A DNA stretch of 64,000 nucleotides. Origin: Acutalibacter sp. 1XD8-36. GTDB lineage: Bacteria; Bacillota; Clostridia; Oscillospirales; Acutalibacteraceae. The first letter of the stretch is position 1. Each line of letters opens with the position of its first letter. The position numbers were made by a program, and so were the translations under genes. The notes under the pieces were generated by a model. The model had not been told where the DNA came from and searched no databases. It saw nothing but the letters and a program-made list of their open reading frames with translations. Location of the stretch: assembly GCF_009917525.1 (NCBI RefSeq), contig NZ_QZDU01000002.1, positions 521,384 to 585,383 on the forward strand, written 5' to 3'. Positions 50,185 to 59,769 of the stretch are shown one piece after another.

Positions 50185-51066
50185 ATGAATTTGATGGGAC
50201 TGTTCCGCTCGCCCCAAAACGAGCTGGAAAAGGGCGGCAAGGAGGCCGAGGACGCAGGCATCCGCAGCAGCTGCCCTCGCTGCGGAGTACAGCTGCCTTT
50301 GAGCGACCTGCAGGAGAATATGAATGTCTGCACCGCCTGCGGCTACCATTTCAGGATAACCCCCCGGGAACGTATCGCCTATATCACCGACGAGGGCAGC
50401 TTTAGGGAGCTGGATGGGGAGCTTATGAGCCGGGACCTGCTGGACTTCCCCGGCTACGACCAGAAGCTCAGAAACGCCCGGCTGTCCTCCCGGGAGAAGG
50501 ATGCCGTTGTCTGCGGCACAGCCGCTATCGGCGGTCACCCCTGCGCCCTGTTTGTTATGGACCCCAATTTTATGATGGGCAGCATGGGCACGATTGTAGG
50601 CGAAAAGATAACCCGCCTGTTCGAGTCAGCCCTTGAGACCGGCCTGCCGGTGGTGGGCTTCACTGTCTCCGGCGGGGCCAGGATGCAGGAGGGTATACTC
50701 TCCCTTATGCAGATGGCGAAAACCAGCGCGGCAGTGCGCAGGCACAGCGACAGTGGGCTTTTCTATCTGACTGTGCTCACCGACCCAACTTTGGGAGGGG
50801 TCACTGCCAGCTTTGCCATGGACGGCGACATCATAATGGCGGAGCCCGGAGCGACTATCGGCTTTGCCGGCTCCAGGGTCATAGAGCAGACCATCAGAAA
50901 GAAGCTTCCACAGGGCTTCCAGACCGCGGAGTTTCTTCTGGACCATGGGTTTGTGGACCTGATAGCTCCAAGGCTTGAGCAGAAGGAGACAATAGCCGGG
51001 CTGCTAAGGCTGCACCAGCCTGGCAGCATGATATCACAGGATGAAAAGGCAGGTGGACAGGAATGA
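50185..51066 (+). CDS. accD: Acetyl-CoA carboxylase carboxyltransferase beta subunit
   Basis: 293 residues. N-terminal zinc ribbon C30-X2-C33 ... C49-X2-C52 ([16 protein letters not shown]), then the crotonase-like fold with [18 protein letters not shown] and [15 protein letters not shown]. Forms the carboxyltransferase heterotetramer with AccA, which follows with a 4-base overlap. Confidence 0.95.
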   Translation: MNLMGLFRSPQNELEKGGKEAEDAGIRSSCPRCGVQLPLSDLQENMNVCTACGYHFRITPRERIAYITDEGSFRELDGELMSRDLLDFPGYDQKLRNARLSSREKDAVVCGTAAIGGHPCALFVMDPNFMMGSMGTIVGEKITRLFESALETGLPVVGFTVSGGARMQEGILSLMQMAKTSAAVRRHSDSGLFYLTVLTDPTLGGVTASFAMDGDIIMAEPGATIGFAGSRVIEQTIRKKLPQGFQTAEFLLDHGFVDLIAPRLEQKETIAGLLRLHQPGSMISQDEKAGGQE

Positions 51067-51836
51067 GCGGCGCGGGAAATGCTTATGATAAGGTAATGCT
51101 TGCCCGGTCAAAGGGCCGCCCCACCGGCATCTCCTTTATCGAGAATATTTTTGAGGATTTTATAGAGCTGCACGGAGACCGGCGCTTCGCGGACGACCCC
51201 GCTGTTGTCGGCGGGCTTGCCACACTGGGCGGCATGCCTGTTACAGTCGTCGCCATTGAGAAGGGCTCTGACACCAAAGAGCGCATTCGCAGGAACTTCG
51301 GCATGACAAACCCTGAGGGCTACCGCAAGACACTTAGGCTGATGAAGCAGGCCGAGAAATTCCACAGGCCGGTCATATGCCTTGTTGATACCTCCGGGGC
51401 CTACTGCGGCCTGGGCGCTGAGGAGCGCGGCCAGGGGCAGGCTATTGCTGAAAACCTGATGGAGCTCTCCGCACTGCGTACCCCGGTCATATCCATTCTG
51501 ATTGGCGAAGGCGGCAGCGGCGGTGCCCTGGCTCTGGCCCTGGCAGACCAGGTCTGGATACTGGAGAACGCCATGTATTCCGTGATTTCACCAGAGGGCT
51601 GTGCCAGTATCCTCTGGAAGGACGCAAAACGTGTCCGGGACGCTGCAGACTGCCTACGGCTGACAGCCCAGGATATGCAGGAGCTCGGGGTGGTGGAGCA
51701 GGTGATACCGGAGGAGGATATCAGCGCCACCTATAAACAGATAAAGTCCCTGCTGGCAGAGGAACTGCCAAAGCTCATGAAGCTCCCATCCGATGAGCTA
51801 TTAAGAGCGCGCTACAGGCGCTTCAGGCAGTTCTGA
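51063..51836 (+). CDS. accA: Acetyl-CoA carboxylase carboxyltransferase alpha subunit
   Basis: 257 residues, starting within the accD stop. Motifs [57 protein letters not shown] and [16 protein letters not shown] are diagnostic. About 60 residues shorter at the N-terminus than E. coli AccA, as is usual for clostridial forms. Last gene of the operon, followed by a terminator. Confidence 0.95.
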   Translation: MSGAGNAYDKVMLARSKGRPTGISFIENIFEDFIELHGDRRFADDPAVVGGLATLGGMPVTVVAIEKGSDTKERIRRNFGMTNPEGYRKTLRLMKQAEKFHRPVICLVDTSGAYCGLGAEERGQGQAIAENLMELSALRTPVISILIGEGGSGGALALALADQVWILENAMYSVISPEGCASILWKDAKRVRDAADCLRLTAQDMQELGVVEQVIPEEDISATYKQIKSLLAEELPKLMKLPSDELLRARYRRFRQF

Positions 51837-51880
51837 CAGGTTAGTTAAATATACCAAAAACTCTTTTTATAGAGATATGT

Positions 51881-51912
51881 GAAAAGCCCCTGCAGGTGCA
51901 GGGGCTTTTCTG
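51881..51912. terminator. Strong bidirectional terminator
   Basis: GAAAAGCCCCTGCA / TGCAGGGGCTTTTC, 14 bp perfect (51881-51894 with 51897-51910), with A/T flanks for both the fab operon and the convergent ABC gene. Confidence 0.85.
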
Positions 51913-51926
51913 TGCCGGTATATATT

Positions 51927-53819
51927 CTAATTTAATATGTCCCCCATATCTATATTCTCCTCGGCATAGTACCTGGCTTGAGCGTCCCATAGCAGCCGGT
52001 AAGCTCCATGCTCATCCTCAAGCAGCCTGTCATGGCTTCCCAGCTGCACCATCTGTCCCTTACGGAATACCGCTATCCTGTCGCAAAACCTACATGAAGA
52101 CAGCCTGTGGGAGATACAAACCGCAGTTTTCTTCCCCGCTATCTCGTCAAAGCGCCTGTACACTTCAGACTCGGCTAGGGGGTCCAGTGCCGCCGTAGGC
52201 TCATCCAGCACCAGGAAGGGGGCGTCCTTGTACAGCGCCCGGGCCATAGCAGTCTTCTGGGCCTCGCCGCCGGAAAACTCCATGCCGTTCTCATCAAAAT
52301 CCCTGTTGAGATAGGTATCGAGGCCCTGGGGCATTTTCTCCAGAAGCTCCCCGAGTCCTGCCTCCCTCAGGTCATGGAGCACGCGCTCCTTGTCATACTT
52401 CACACTTGCCGCCACGCTCTGGCCCAGCTGGAAGGAGAATAGGTGATAGTCCTGGAATACCACCGAGAACAGGGCCATGTACTCGTCATAGTTATACTTC
52501 CTGATATCTATGCCGTTAAGCGTAATCACCCCCTCTGTAGGGTCGTAGAGCCTGCACAGCAGCTTTATCATTGTGGTCTTGCCGCTGCCGTTTCTGCCCA
52601 CCACAGCCAGCCTCTCACCTATGCGCAGCGTTAAGTTCAGGTGCCTGAGTGCCCAGGCGTCCGTGCCGGGGTACTTGAACGATACATCCTTAAACTCGAT
52701 AAGGAATTCGTTATCAAGACGCTTCTCTGTGGGGATTGTCCCCTGGTACTTGGTATTCTCCCTGTCCAGAAACTCAAATGTCTCCCGGAGAAACTCATTA
52801 TTACTAATGACCTCAGTAAGCTTTTTTACAAATTTCTGTAAGCTCCCGGCAAACCGGCTCATGGCGCCCACATACTGCACTATGCCCCCAATTCCTATCG
52901 CCCCGCACCAGGCCTTGGCTGTCACAACCAGATAAACGGCTCCGCTGAGCAGATAGGGAAATACTGCGGTAACAGCGCTTGTCCATCCTATGGTAGAAGA
53001 ATGCTTTTCCTTTACATCCCCAAAGATATTAATAAAGTAATTGAGCTCACCCTGCATAATATCTATCTCATTATACAGCCGCATATCCTTGCCCTGCTTG
53101 TGGTCGTTGGGGAGAATCCAGTTAAAATACATAAACAGCCGGTTTACAAGGGTCATCTCGTCGCCCATAGAGTCCCAGGCCTTAGTGTTTTTGTCAGAGA
53201 CTGCCTTGAAAGCTATAAAAGATATAAGCAGGACCGCTATTATTATAACCGTGCCCCAGCCCGAGGCAAATATCCCCGCCATACCCGGCACATACGGCGT
53301 CGGGGCGAAGAATAGCCCAAGGGCCAGCACCAATGAGCTCAGGACGCCCACTATGCCCTCCACAAGGTCGCTCACGGCCCAGTGCAGGATAACAAGCCCC
53401 CGCCCCCAGTTTTGAAGCTGCTTAATCTTGTCCAGCTTTTCCTGTACCCGCACATCCTCCACGTCCTGATAGTCCATTTTAAGCAGCTTGCGGGAGTAGA
53501 GCATATACATATCCTGCCACATGGTGGTGTAAAGAGCCTCCTTGCGCCTGCCACAGAAGCTTCGGGCCAGGAGCAGCACAAGGCCTATGCCCACGGCAAG
53601 CCCCGCCAATAACGCCAGCCGCTCCACGTTCCTGTCCCCAGCCAGCTCGTCTATCAGCTGCCCGGAGAAATACAGGGTGATAAGTGGGGTCACCGCTGAA
53701 ATGGCTGCCTCGCACGCATAACAGGCAAGCGTCTGCCCTCCGCCTATTTCTACAAGATATTTATATCCCCGGACTATAAGGGCCATCTCCTCCTTAAACC
53801 GGCTCCATCTCTGCTTCAT
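51927..53819 (-). CDS. ABC transporter, fused membrane and ATPase domains (intact half)
   Basis: 630 residues; start ATG 53819 with GGAGGG upstream. Six transmembrane helices over about residues 30-330, then an ATPase domain: Walker A VVGRNGSGKTTMIKLL (about 408-423), signature EFSGGEAQKTAMARAL (about 514), Walker B FLVLDEPTAALDP and the switch His in CISHRLSS. Exporter-type half transporter that must pair with another. The neighbouring upstream gene encodes the natural partner but is frameshifted. An AgrC/LytTR pair lies upstream, so peptide or antimicrobial export is plausible. Confidence 0.9.
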   Translation of the reverse strand: MKQRWSRFKEEMALIVRGYKYLVEIGGGQTLACYACEAAISAVTPLITLYFSGQLIDELAGDRNVERLALLAGLAVGIGLVLLLARSFCGRRKEALYTTMWQDMYMLYSRKLLKMDYQDVEDVRVQEKLDKIKQLQNWGRGLVILHWAVSDLVEGIVGVLSSLVLALGLFFAPTPYVPGMAGIFASGWGTVIIIAVLLISFIAFKAVSDKNTKAWDSMGDEMTLVNRLFMYFNWILPNDHKQGKDMRLYNEIDIMQGELNYFINIFGDVKEKHSSTIGWTSAVTAVFPYLLSGAVYLVVTAKAWCGAIGIGGIVQYVGAMSRFAGSLQKFVKKLTEVISNNEFLRETFEFLDRENTKYQGTIPTEKRLDNEFLIEFKDVSFKYPGTDAWALRHLNLTLRIGERLAVVGRNGSGKTTMIKLLCRLYDPTEGVITLNGIDIRKYNYDEYMALFSVVFQDYHLFSFQLGQSVAASVKYDKERVLHDLREAGLGELLEKMPQGLDTYLNRDFDENGMEFSGGEAQKTAMARALYKDAPFLVLDEPTAALDPLAESEVYRRFDEIAGKKTAVCISHRLSSCRFCDRIAVFRKGQMVQLGSHDRLLEDEHGAYRLLWDAQARYYAEENIDMGDILN

Positions 53820-55647
53820 CTGTGAGCCCTCCTTCCTCGTTTACGCTGCGGCGGTAGTATGAGCTCTGCACCTCGTAGAGCTCGTAGTATTTCCCCCTTA
53901 GGTCCAAAAGCTCCTCATGGGTGCCCTCCTCAATTATATCGCCCCGCTCCAGAAACAGCACCCTGTCACAGAAGCGCGTGCTTGAAAGCCGGTGGGATAT
54001 ATATAGGGAGGTCTTCCCGGCGGTCAGGCTGCTGTATTTCTCATAGAGCTCCGCCTCAGCAATGGGATCAAGAGCTGCTGTAGGCTCGTCCAGTATGACT
54101 ATCGGGCCGTCCTTATAAAGCGCCCGGGCCAGCATCAGCTTCTGTGCTTCGCCGCCGGACAAATCCACCCCGTCATGCCAGATATACTTTCATAAGCCTT
54201 GTGTCCATCCCCTTTGGCAGCTCCCCGACCCGCTCGGATAGCCCGGCAAGCTCTATGCAGCGCTCCACCTTCGCCCGGTCCATATCGTCCGTCATGGCCA
54301 CGTTTTTTGCAAGAGAATAGGGCCGCACCGCGGACTCCTGGAACACCGCCGAGAACAGGTCGTAATACTCCTCCCGGTTAAATTCTGTGACAGGTATGCC
54401 GTTTAGCAGCACTCTCCCCTCTGTGGGGTCATATAACCCGCATAGGAGCTTCACCAGCGTGGACTTACCCGCTCCGTTAAGGCCTACTAAGGCCGCCTTC
54501 TCTCCCGAGCGCAGTGTCAGGCACATATCGTGTATCGTATCCTTTTCAGCTCCAGGATAGCGGTAGCTCACGTGTTCAAGGGTAAGCTCCCATCCACCGC
54601 CGGCGGGTACAGGCCTGCCGCCTTCATGCCTGAATTCATCGGGCCAGTCCAGCAGCTCGCGGAAAACGGCTATCTTTAGATGGGCCCTGTGCAAATCCGA
54701 GAACTCCTTTAGACAGCTCATCAGCTGCTCTGAAAAGTTGCCTACTGCACTAAAGTACAGCACAAATGCCGCCGGGTCAACGCTTCCTGTAACGGCGCCG
54801 TATATAAGCCATGCGTAGGCCGCACCCTCCCTGAGAAAGGTGATAAGGCAGCCAACGGCGTCCGCAAAAAACTCCACCCAGCTCTGCTTTTTTCCCCAGT
54901 CCTTCCTGGCCCTGGAGCAGCTGTCGTACAAATCACAGAGCCACTCCGACATGCCGAATAGCCGCACATCCTTTGCAAACTTATAGTTACCTGATTCGGT
55001 CATGATATATTGCAGCTTCCGTTCAAATGGTGTCCAGTTGTCCCTGTTTTTGAACGCCCAGCTGTTGGCCCGAAGCCTTGCTATAAATCCCACGCTTGTG
55101 AGCGCCGCCACCATCAGCAGCACCCAGGGGCTCATGCTCCACAAGACGCCGCATATATCACAAGACCGATGAATGCTGTAGAAAGCCTTTGCATCATACG
55201 GAATGACTCCTCTAATTCGGAGTCATTGTTGTTCATAACCTCCAGTCGTTTTTCCGAGACATTGAGAAAATCCTGCTGCTCACCGTGAGGGTAGTCGGTT
55301 GCTGCTATCTTTAGGACCGCGTCGCATCCAAGCCGTAAGCGCGGACTGGTTAGGTAGCGAAAATCCGTATAACTGTAAAGCCCCTGGCCTGCTGCGGCGC
55401 AGAGCAGCAGACCCAATGACATAAGTCCTATCTCCAGGGTAATGCGCTCAAAACTGGCGCCCTGCTCCAGAAGGGCAATGACCCGGCTTGGCAGCACCAT
55501 AGCGATGGCGGGGATAAGCGTCAGGGTGACAATAATTATAGCCGCCATGGGAAAGTAGACTGGACTGGACCTCCAGGCTGCTTTCAGCATGAACCCCATA
55601 TCGCTGAGCATTGAATACTTGGGCTTCTTTTTATATTTTTTCTTCAT
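53794..55647 (-). pseudogene. ABC transporter partner half, broken by two frameshifts
   Basis: Three consecutive pieces make one exporter-type protein. 55647-55132 is the N-terminal membrane part (ends ...GLVIYAASCGA). 55144-54173 is the rest of the membrane domain and ATPase Walker A (LVGLNGAGKSTLVKLL). 54168-53794 is the signature and Walker B part (LSGGEAQKLMLARAL, IVILDEPTAALDP). The first break, near 55140, is explained by loss of one base (expected ...YAA-I-LWSMSPW). The second, near 54175, is explained by one extra base (expected ...VYL-HDGVDLSGGE). Each piece is otherwise well conserved, so the lesions are recent or sequencing errors. The end overlaps the intact partner by 26 bases. 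Confidence 0.85.
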
Positions 55648-55755
55648 TCAGACCTCGCTCCTTTCGCCTAAAACTATAGCATATCTGCCCTGAAAAAAGT
55701 AAAACCGTGCACGAACGGTATCCCACCGCGCATGAACGGTAATTTTTCTGGCTAT

Positions 55756-56502
55756 TTACAGTGGCAGCATTATCTCCGTGGAGAAGACCCCCTCCTCCTG
55801 CTGGCGGTTTACATAGCCCCCGCAGAGCTTTGCCGCCCTGTCTATCTGGGAGAGCCCGAAGCCGTGGCGGGCGAAACGGTCCCGCCCGGACTTCGAGGAG
55901 ACATACCTGCCATTCTCCATCTGGCTCTTGCCCGGAGATGAGTTGGTAACATTCACATAGAGCTGCCCTTTCATTGGGGCTATATACACCCTCAGAAAGC
56001 GCCCCTCCTGGTCCGCACCCCTCAGGCAGGCCTCCATGGCATTGTCCAGCAGGTTTCCAAGAATAGTGCAGAGTCTCACGTCGGGTATGCCAGAGGCTGT
56101 GGGCACATTGGCTTTTGCACTGACGGTTATCCCGTTGGAGCGGGCCAGGGACAGCTTGCTGTTGAGTATGGCGTCAGCCATCACATTTCCTGTGCGCAGC
56201 ACATCGTCCACCTGCTCAAAGGAGCTTGAGAGCTCTGAGAGGTAGTCCTCCAGCATGTCCGTCTGTCCAAGCTGAAGATATGCCTGCATGGTCTGGGCAT
56301 GATTTCTAAGGTCATGGCGCATACCCCTTATCTGCCGGTAAAGGTTCTCCACCTCCTGCACCTGCCGCTTCAGCAGGTCCGACTGAAAGAGCTCCGTGCT
56401 CTGCATGGCTCTGCCCAGCGTCAGCTTTCTGCACAGTATAAGCGCACCGGCAAATATGAGCACAGTAATAATTGTTATGGTCGCTATTAGCCAGCCTGGC
56501 AT
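55756..56502 (-). CDS. AgrC-like GHKL sensor histidine kinase, short form
   Basis: 248 residues, AGGAGC upstream. One transmembrane helix (about 5-24, LIATITIITVLIFAGALILC) with no large sensor domain, then a coiled linker, the phospho-acceptor H63 in MRHDLRNHAQTM and a GHKL ATPase domain (GNLLDNAMEACLRG N-box, HGFGLSQIDRA G-box). Related to AgrC/VirS-type kinases, which normally have six N-terminal helices; this one lacks them, so its input signal must be sensed differently or through a partner. Downstream of its response regulator by six bases. Confidence 0.85.
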   Translation of the reverse strand: MPGWLIATITIITVLIFAGALILCRKLTLGRAMQSTELFQSDLLKRQVQEVENLYRQIRGMRHDLRNHAQTMQAYLQLGQTDMLEDYLSELSSSFEQVDDVLRTGNVMADAILNSKLSLARSNGITVSAKANVPTASGIPDVRLCTILGNLLDNAMEACLRGADQEGRFLRVYIAPMKGQLYVNVTNSSPGKSQMENGRYVSSKSGRDRFARHGFGLSQIDRAAKLCGGYVNRQQEEGVFSTEIMLPL

Positions 56503-56508
56503 ATGCTC

Positions 56509-57225
56509 CTATCCCTCCTGACGGTAAAAGCTGACAAAGGCGCTGTTCACCTGCTGGAACCGCCCCCGGCTGACGGGCACCTGCCTGCCGCCGTCTAAGA
56601 TGAGACCATCCCGCTGTACCCTGTACACATGCCGCAGGCCCACAAGACAGCAGCGGTGGCATTGGATAAAGTCTCCCTCTGGCAGCCGCCCGCACAGCTT
56701 CCGGAACCCGGCTTTTGACTCCAGGGTATCCCCTCCCGCCAAAGTCACCACCGTGCGGTGTCCGCTGGACTCCAATAATGCTATGTTAGACAGCAGAATC
56801 CGGGCGGTCTGGCCGTCGGCGCACTCAAGCAGTATGAAGGGCTCCCTACCCCCGCGCTGTATTGCCTTATCAAGGCAAAGGAATATCTTGTCCCGGCTCA
56901 CCGGCTTTATCAGGTAGTGCACGGCGTCCAGCTCAAAGCCCTCGGCCATATGGCCTGCAAGCCCTGTTACAAAAACCACCGGCAGACGGGAGCCTGAGTC
57001 GCGGAGCATCCTGCAAAGCTTCAGTCCGTCTGTGCCGGACATCTGTATGTCAAGTAAAAGCACATCCCAGTCCTTCTCATTCTCCCAGACAAACCAGAAG
57101 GCGTCACCACTGGGGAACAGTCTTACCTCAGAGGGCTCCCGCCGGTCCCGGGCCCAGTCCTGGACAAAGCCCCGAAGCCATTCAGCCTGGGCGGGCTCAT
57201 CGTCGCATATGGCTATCCTGCGCAT
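56509..57225 (-). CDS. LytTR-family response regulator
   Basis: 238 residues from ATG 57225 (GAGG nine bases upstream). Receiver domain about 1-120: RIAICDDEPAQAEWL acidic pocket, phosphorylation site D59 (VLLLDIQMSGTDG) and K in HYLIKPVSRDK. LytTR DNA-binding domain about 140-238 (SSGHRTVVTLAGGDTLESKA; FIQCHRCCLVGLRHVYRVQR). Partner of the kinase encoded next; likely to regulate the adjacent ABC transporter genes. Confidence 0.9.
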   Translation of the reverse strand: MRRIAICDDEPAQAEWLRGFVQDWARDRREPSEVRLFPSGDAFWFVWENEKDWDVLLLDIQMSGTDGLKLCRMLRDSGSRLPVVFVTGLAGHMAEGFELDAVHYLIKPVSRDKIFLCLDKAIQRGGREPFILLECADGQTARILLSNIALLESSGHRTVVTLAGGDTLESKAGFRKLCGRLPEGDFIQCHRCCLVGLRHVYRVQRDGLILDGGRQVPVSRGRFQQVNSAFVSFYRQEG

Positions 57226-57256
57226 GAGATACTTCCTCTCATTATTTTCTCCACCA

Positions 57257-57285
57257 ATGATATCATATACGGTGATATTTTTCAA
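57257..57285 (-). promoter_or_regulatory. Promoter of the two-component operon
   Basis: On the minus strand TTGAAA (57280-57285), 17 bases, TATCAT (57257-57262). Confidence 0.6.
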
Positions 57286-57331
57286 GGACGGTGCCTATGA
57301 GTTATAGTTTTGATTTATTCTGGGAGAACCG

Positions 57332-57360
57332 TTGATTCAATATCGGTGATGTGATACAAT
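57332..57360 (+). promoter_or_regulatory. Promoter of the methyltransferase-like membrane gene
   Basis: TTGATT (57332-57337), 17 bases, TACAAT (57355-57360). Confidence 0.65.
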
Positions 57361-57394
57361 CTGTTTACTAAGTAAAAACTTTGAGGATAAGAAA

Positions 57395-58072
57395 ATGAAA
57401 AAATCTAAGCTTTACGCTTTAACATATTTATCTGCTTTTCCCTTTTTTGCAATAGTTTTTGGTGCAATTTTCTTTTCGGCAGGAAGCCTATGCTTCTGGA
57501 ATGGTTGGCTGTATTGGCTGGCGTTCTGCGTTCCAACACTTGTGATTACAATGTACTTTCCGCAAAAAGACCCCATATTGATTGAGAGACGCATTTGCCC
57601 GGTTGAAACCAGGGCGGCACAAATTGCCGGACAGAGTATCGCGGCGGTTCTCTTCTTAGGAGGCATTGTCATTTTGCCATCGCTGGATTACCATTTTGGC
57701 TGGACTTATGTTTACACAGGGATATCTGTACTCAGCGCGGCTGCTGTGCTTATAGGCTTTATAGTTGTCTTCATCGTTTTCAAGGTCAACACCTTCACAT
57801 CCCGCGCCATTGAACATATGGAAGGACAACAGCTTATTACCACAGGGCCATATTCCGTTGTCAGACACCCTATGTACAGCGGCGCAGCCCTTATCATTCT
57901 TGCCACTCCGTTAGTTCTTGGCTCCCTATTAGGGCTTATTCCGGCGGCCCTGCTTATACTTGTCATTGTGCTAAGGATTTACAACGAAGAAAAGCTGCTT
58001 GAAACAGAGCTTGATGGATATATAGAATACCGCGAGAAAACAAGGTTCAGGTTAATACCATACGTCTGGTGA
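57395..58072 (+). CDS. Isoprenylcysteine carboxyl methyltransferase-like membrane protein
   Basis: 225 residues, TGAGGAT upstream. Five or so transmembrane helices and the ICMT/PEMT C-terminal motif: LITTGPYSVVRHPMYSGAAL (SAM-binding GPY-RHPMY) and RIYNEEKLLETELDGYIEYR, followed by RFRLIPYVW. Membrane methyltransferase of unknown acceptor. Base composition is visibly richer in A/T than its neighbours (many AAA, TTT, ATT codons), so it may have been acquired by transfer. Monocistronic. Confidence 0.85.
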   Translation: MKKSKLYALTYLSAFPFFAIVFGAIFFSAGSLCFWNGWLYWLAFCVPTLVITMYFPQKDPILIERRICPVETRAAQIAGQSIAAVLFLGGIVILPSLDYHFGWTYVYTGISVLSAAAVLIGFIVVFIVFKVNTFTSRAIEHMEGQQLITTGPYSVVRHPMYSGAALIILATPLVLGSLLGLIPAALLILVIVLRIYNEEKLLETELDGYIEYREKTRFRLIPYVW

Positions 58073-58123
58073 CACGTTACAGGAAATGAATATAATAACC
58101 ACATAAAACATAAAAATAACCCC

Positions 58124-58152
58124 TTGCTATTTTCCGGCGGCTGTGCTATCCT
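58124..58152 (+). promoter_or_regulatory. Promoter of the GH4 gene
   Basis: TTGCTA (58124-58129), 17 bases, TATCCT (58147-58152). Confidence 0.5.
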
Positions 58153-58183
58153 TGAGAAAACCCAATGAAAGGAAACGAGAGCT

Positions 58184-59506
58184 ATGCTGAAAATCACATT
58201 TATGGGCGCTGGCAGCACCGTCTTCGCCCGGAACGTCATCGGTGACTGCATGTGCAGCCCCATTTTAAGGGAGGCCGAGTTCGCGCTATATGACATTGAT
58301 GGGCAGCGTCTTCAGGAAAGTGCCGAGATACTGGGCGCCATGAACGAGACCTTAGGGAGCCACAGTAAAATCACCACCTTCCTGGGCGTTGAAAACCGTA
58401 AGGACGCCCTGAGGGGGGCTACCTTCGTAGTGAATGCCATCCAGGTGGGCCTGTATGACCCCTGCACCATCATCGACTTCGAGGTGCCCAAGAAGTACGG
58501 CCTTCGCCAGACAATCGGCGATACCTTGGGTATTGGGGGCATTATGCGTGCCCTGCGCACCATCCCGGTGATGGATGACTTCGCCAAGGACATGGAGGAG
58601 GTCTGTCCGGACGCATGGTTCCTCAACTATACCAACCCCATGGCAATGCTCTCCGGCTATATGCAGCGCTATACCGGTGTGAAGACCGTAGGACTATGCC
58701 ACAGCGTGCAGGTCTGCTCTGAAGGGCTTCTGAAAAAGCTTGACATGGAGGACAAGCTGGAGGGACGCAAGGAGCTTATCGCCGGTATCAACCACATGGG
58801 CTGGCTGCTCGAGATAAAAGACAGGGATGGTAACGATTTGTATCCTGAGATACGCCGCCGTGCCAAAGAGAAGAATGCAAACGAGAAGCATGACGATATG
58901 GTACGTTTCGAGTACATAGACAAGTTCGGCTACTACTGTACCGAGTCCAGCGAGCATAACTCCGAGTACAATATGTTCTATATTAAGTCAAAGTACCCCG
59001 AGCTTATCGACCGTTACAACATCCCTCTGGATGAGTACCCCCGCCGCTGTGTCAACCAGATAGAGGGCTGGGCTAAAGAGCGCGACCAGCTCAGAGAGAG
59101 CCACCAGCTGGACCATAAGCGCAGCCATGAGTACGCCTCCTATATTATGGAGTCCATCATGACCGACACACCCTACAAGATAGGCGGCAACGTGCTGAAC
59201 ACCGGAGGGCTTATCGAAAACCTTCCCCATGACGCCTGCGTTGAGGTGCCCTGCCTTGTGGATGGCAGAGGAGTAAACCCCTGCCGGGTTGGCCGCCTGC
59301 CTGTACAGTGCGCGGCTATGAACATGACGAACATCAACGTGCAGCTGCTTACTATTGAAGCTGCGGTCACTAAGAAGAAAGAGCATATCTATCAGGCTGC
59401 AATGCTGGACCCCCATACCGGCAGTGAGCTGGATATCGATACCATTATCAAGATGGTGGACGATTTGATTGCTACTCACGGTGATTGGCTTCCGAAATAC
59501 TGCTAA
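58184..59506 (+). CDS. melA: GH4 alpha-galactosidase (MelA type)
   Basis: 440 residues, AAAGGAAACGAG upstream. Family 4 glycosidases use NAD and a divalent metal in a redox-elimination mechanism. NAD site ITFMGAGSTVFARN, metal ligands C172 (VGLCHSVQ) and H204 (AGINHMGW), NYTNPMAMLSGYM. Sequence type is that of alpha-galactosidases/galacturonidases; MelA is the best guess. Cytoplasmic. It extends the plant-glycan theme of the GH35/GH51/GH127 operon but is far from it and monocistronic. Confidence 0.88.
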   Translation: MLKITFMGAGSTVFARNVIGDCMCSPILREAEFALYDIDGQRLQESAEILGAMNETLGSHSKITTFLGVENRKDALRGATFVVNAIQVGLYDPCTIIDFEVPKKYGLRQTIGDTLGIGGIMRALRTIPVMDDFAKDMEEVCPDAWFLNYTNPMAMLSGYMQRYTGVKTVGLCHSVQVCSEGLLKKLDMEDKLEGRKELIAGINHMGWLLEIKDRDGNDLYPEIRRRAKEKNANEKHDDMVRFEYIDKFGYYCTESSEHNSEYNMFYIKSKYPELIDRYNIPLDEYPRRCVNQIEGWAKERDQLRESHQLDHKRSHEYASYIMESIMTDTPYKIGGNVLNTGGLIENLPHDACVEVPCLVDGRGVNPCRVGRLPVQCAAMNMTNINVQLLTIEAAVTKKKEHIYQAAMLDPHTGSELDIDTIIKMVDDLIATHGDWLPKYC

Positions 59507-59519
59507 GAATATAAGTAAA

Positions 59520-59553
59520 GGCCTGTTCAGTTTTAATTGAGCAGGCCCTTTAT
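59520..59553 (+). terminator. Terminator after the GH4 gene
   Basis: GGCCTGTTCA / TGAGCAGGCC stem (59520-59529 with 59538-59547, one G:U pair), then CTTTAT. Confidence 0.75.
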
Positions 59554-59623
59554 AATGTAGTCTGATTTCAATCTTTGCTCTGCCTTTCACTTTGTTAAGC
59601 AGTTGTCCTAATGAATGATATAG

Positions 59624-59662
59624 AGATAGTAGTTGCAAATTATTGTGACTGCTATCTTTTTT
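59624..59662 (+). terminator. Second terminator in the GH4-SLH gap
   Basis: AGATAGTAGT / ACTGCTATCT arms (59624-59633 with 59648-59657, one G:U pair), then T6. The ~70 bases between the two terminators (59554-59623) hold no credible ORF; either a backup terminator or the end of an unrecognised small RNA. From 59663 to 59769 there is a TTGGAG/CTCCAA hairpin and an AAGAGG ribosome-binding site for the SLH gene, with no clear promoter. Confidence 0.65.
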
Positions 59663-59769
59663 GTTGTGTTGGAGTTTTCGACAGCTCCAAACTGCTAATT
59701 TATAAATAACTTCCACTCGGCGGCAAAAGAGAGCCGTACGAGAATCTAAAATTTAAGAGGGTTGAAATC

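Noticed and set aside
59612..59710. Short + strand ORF starting MNDIEIVVANYC in the gap before the SLH gene
   Set aside because: No ribosome-binding site, and the frame runs straight through a good terminator hairpin and T-tract.
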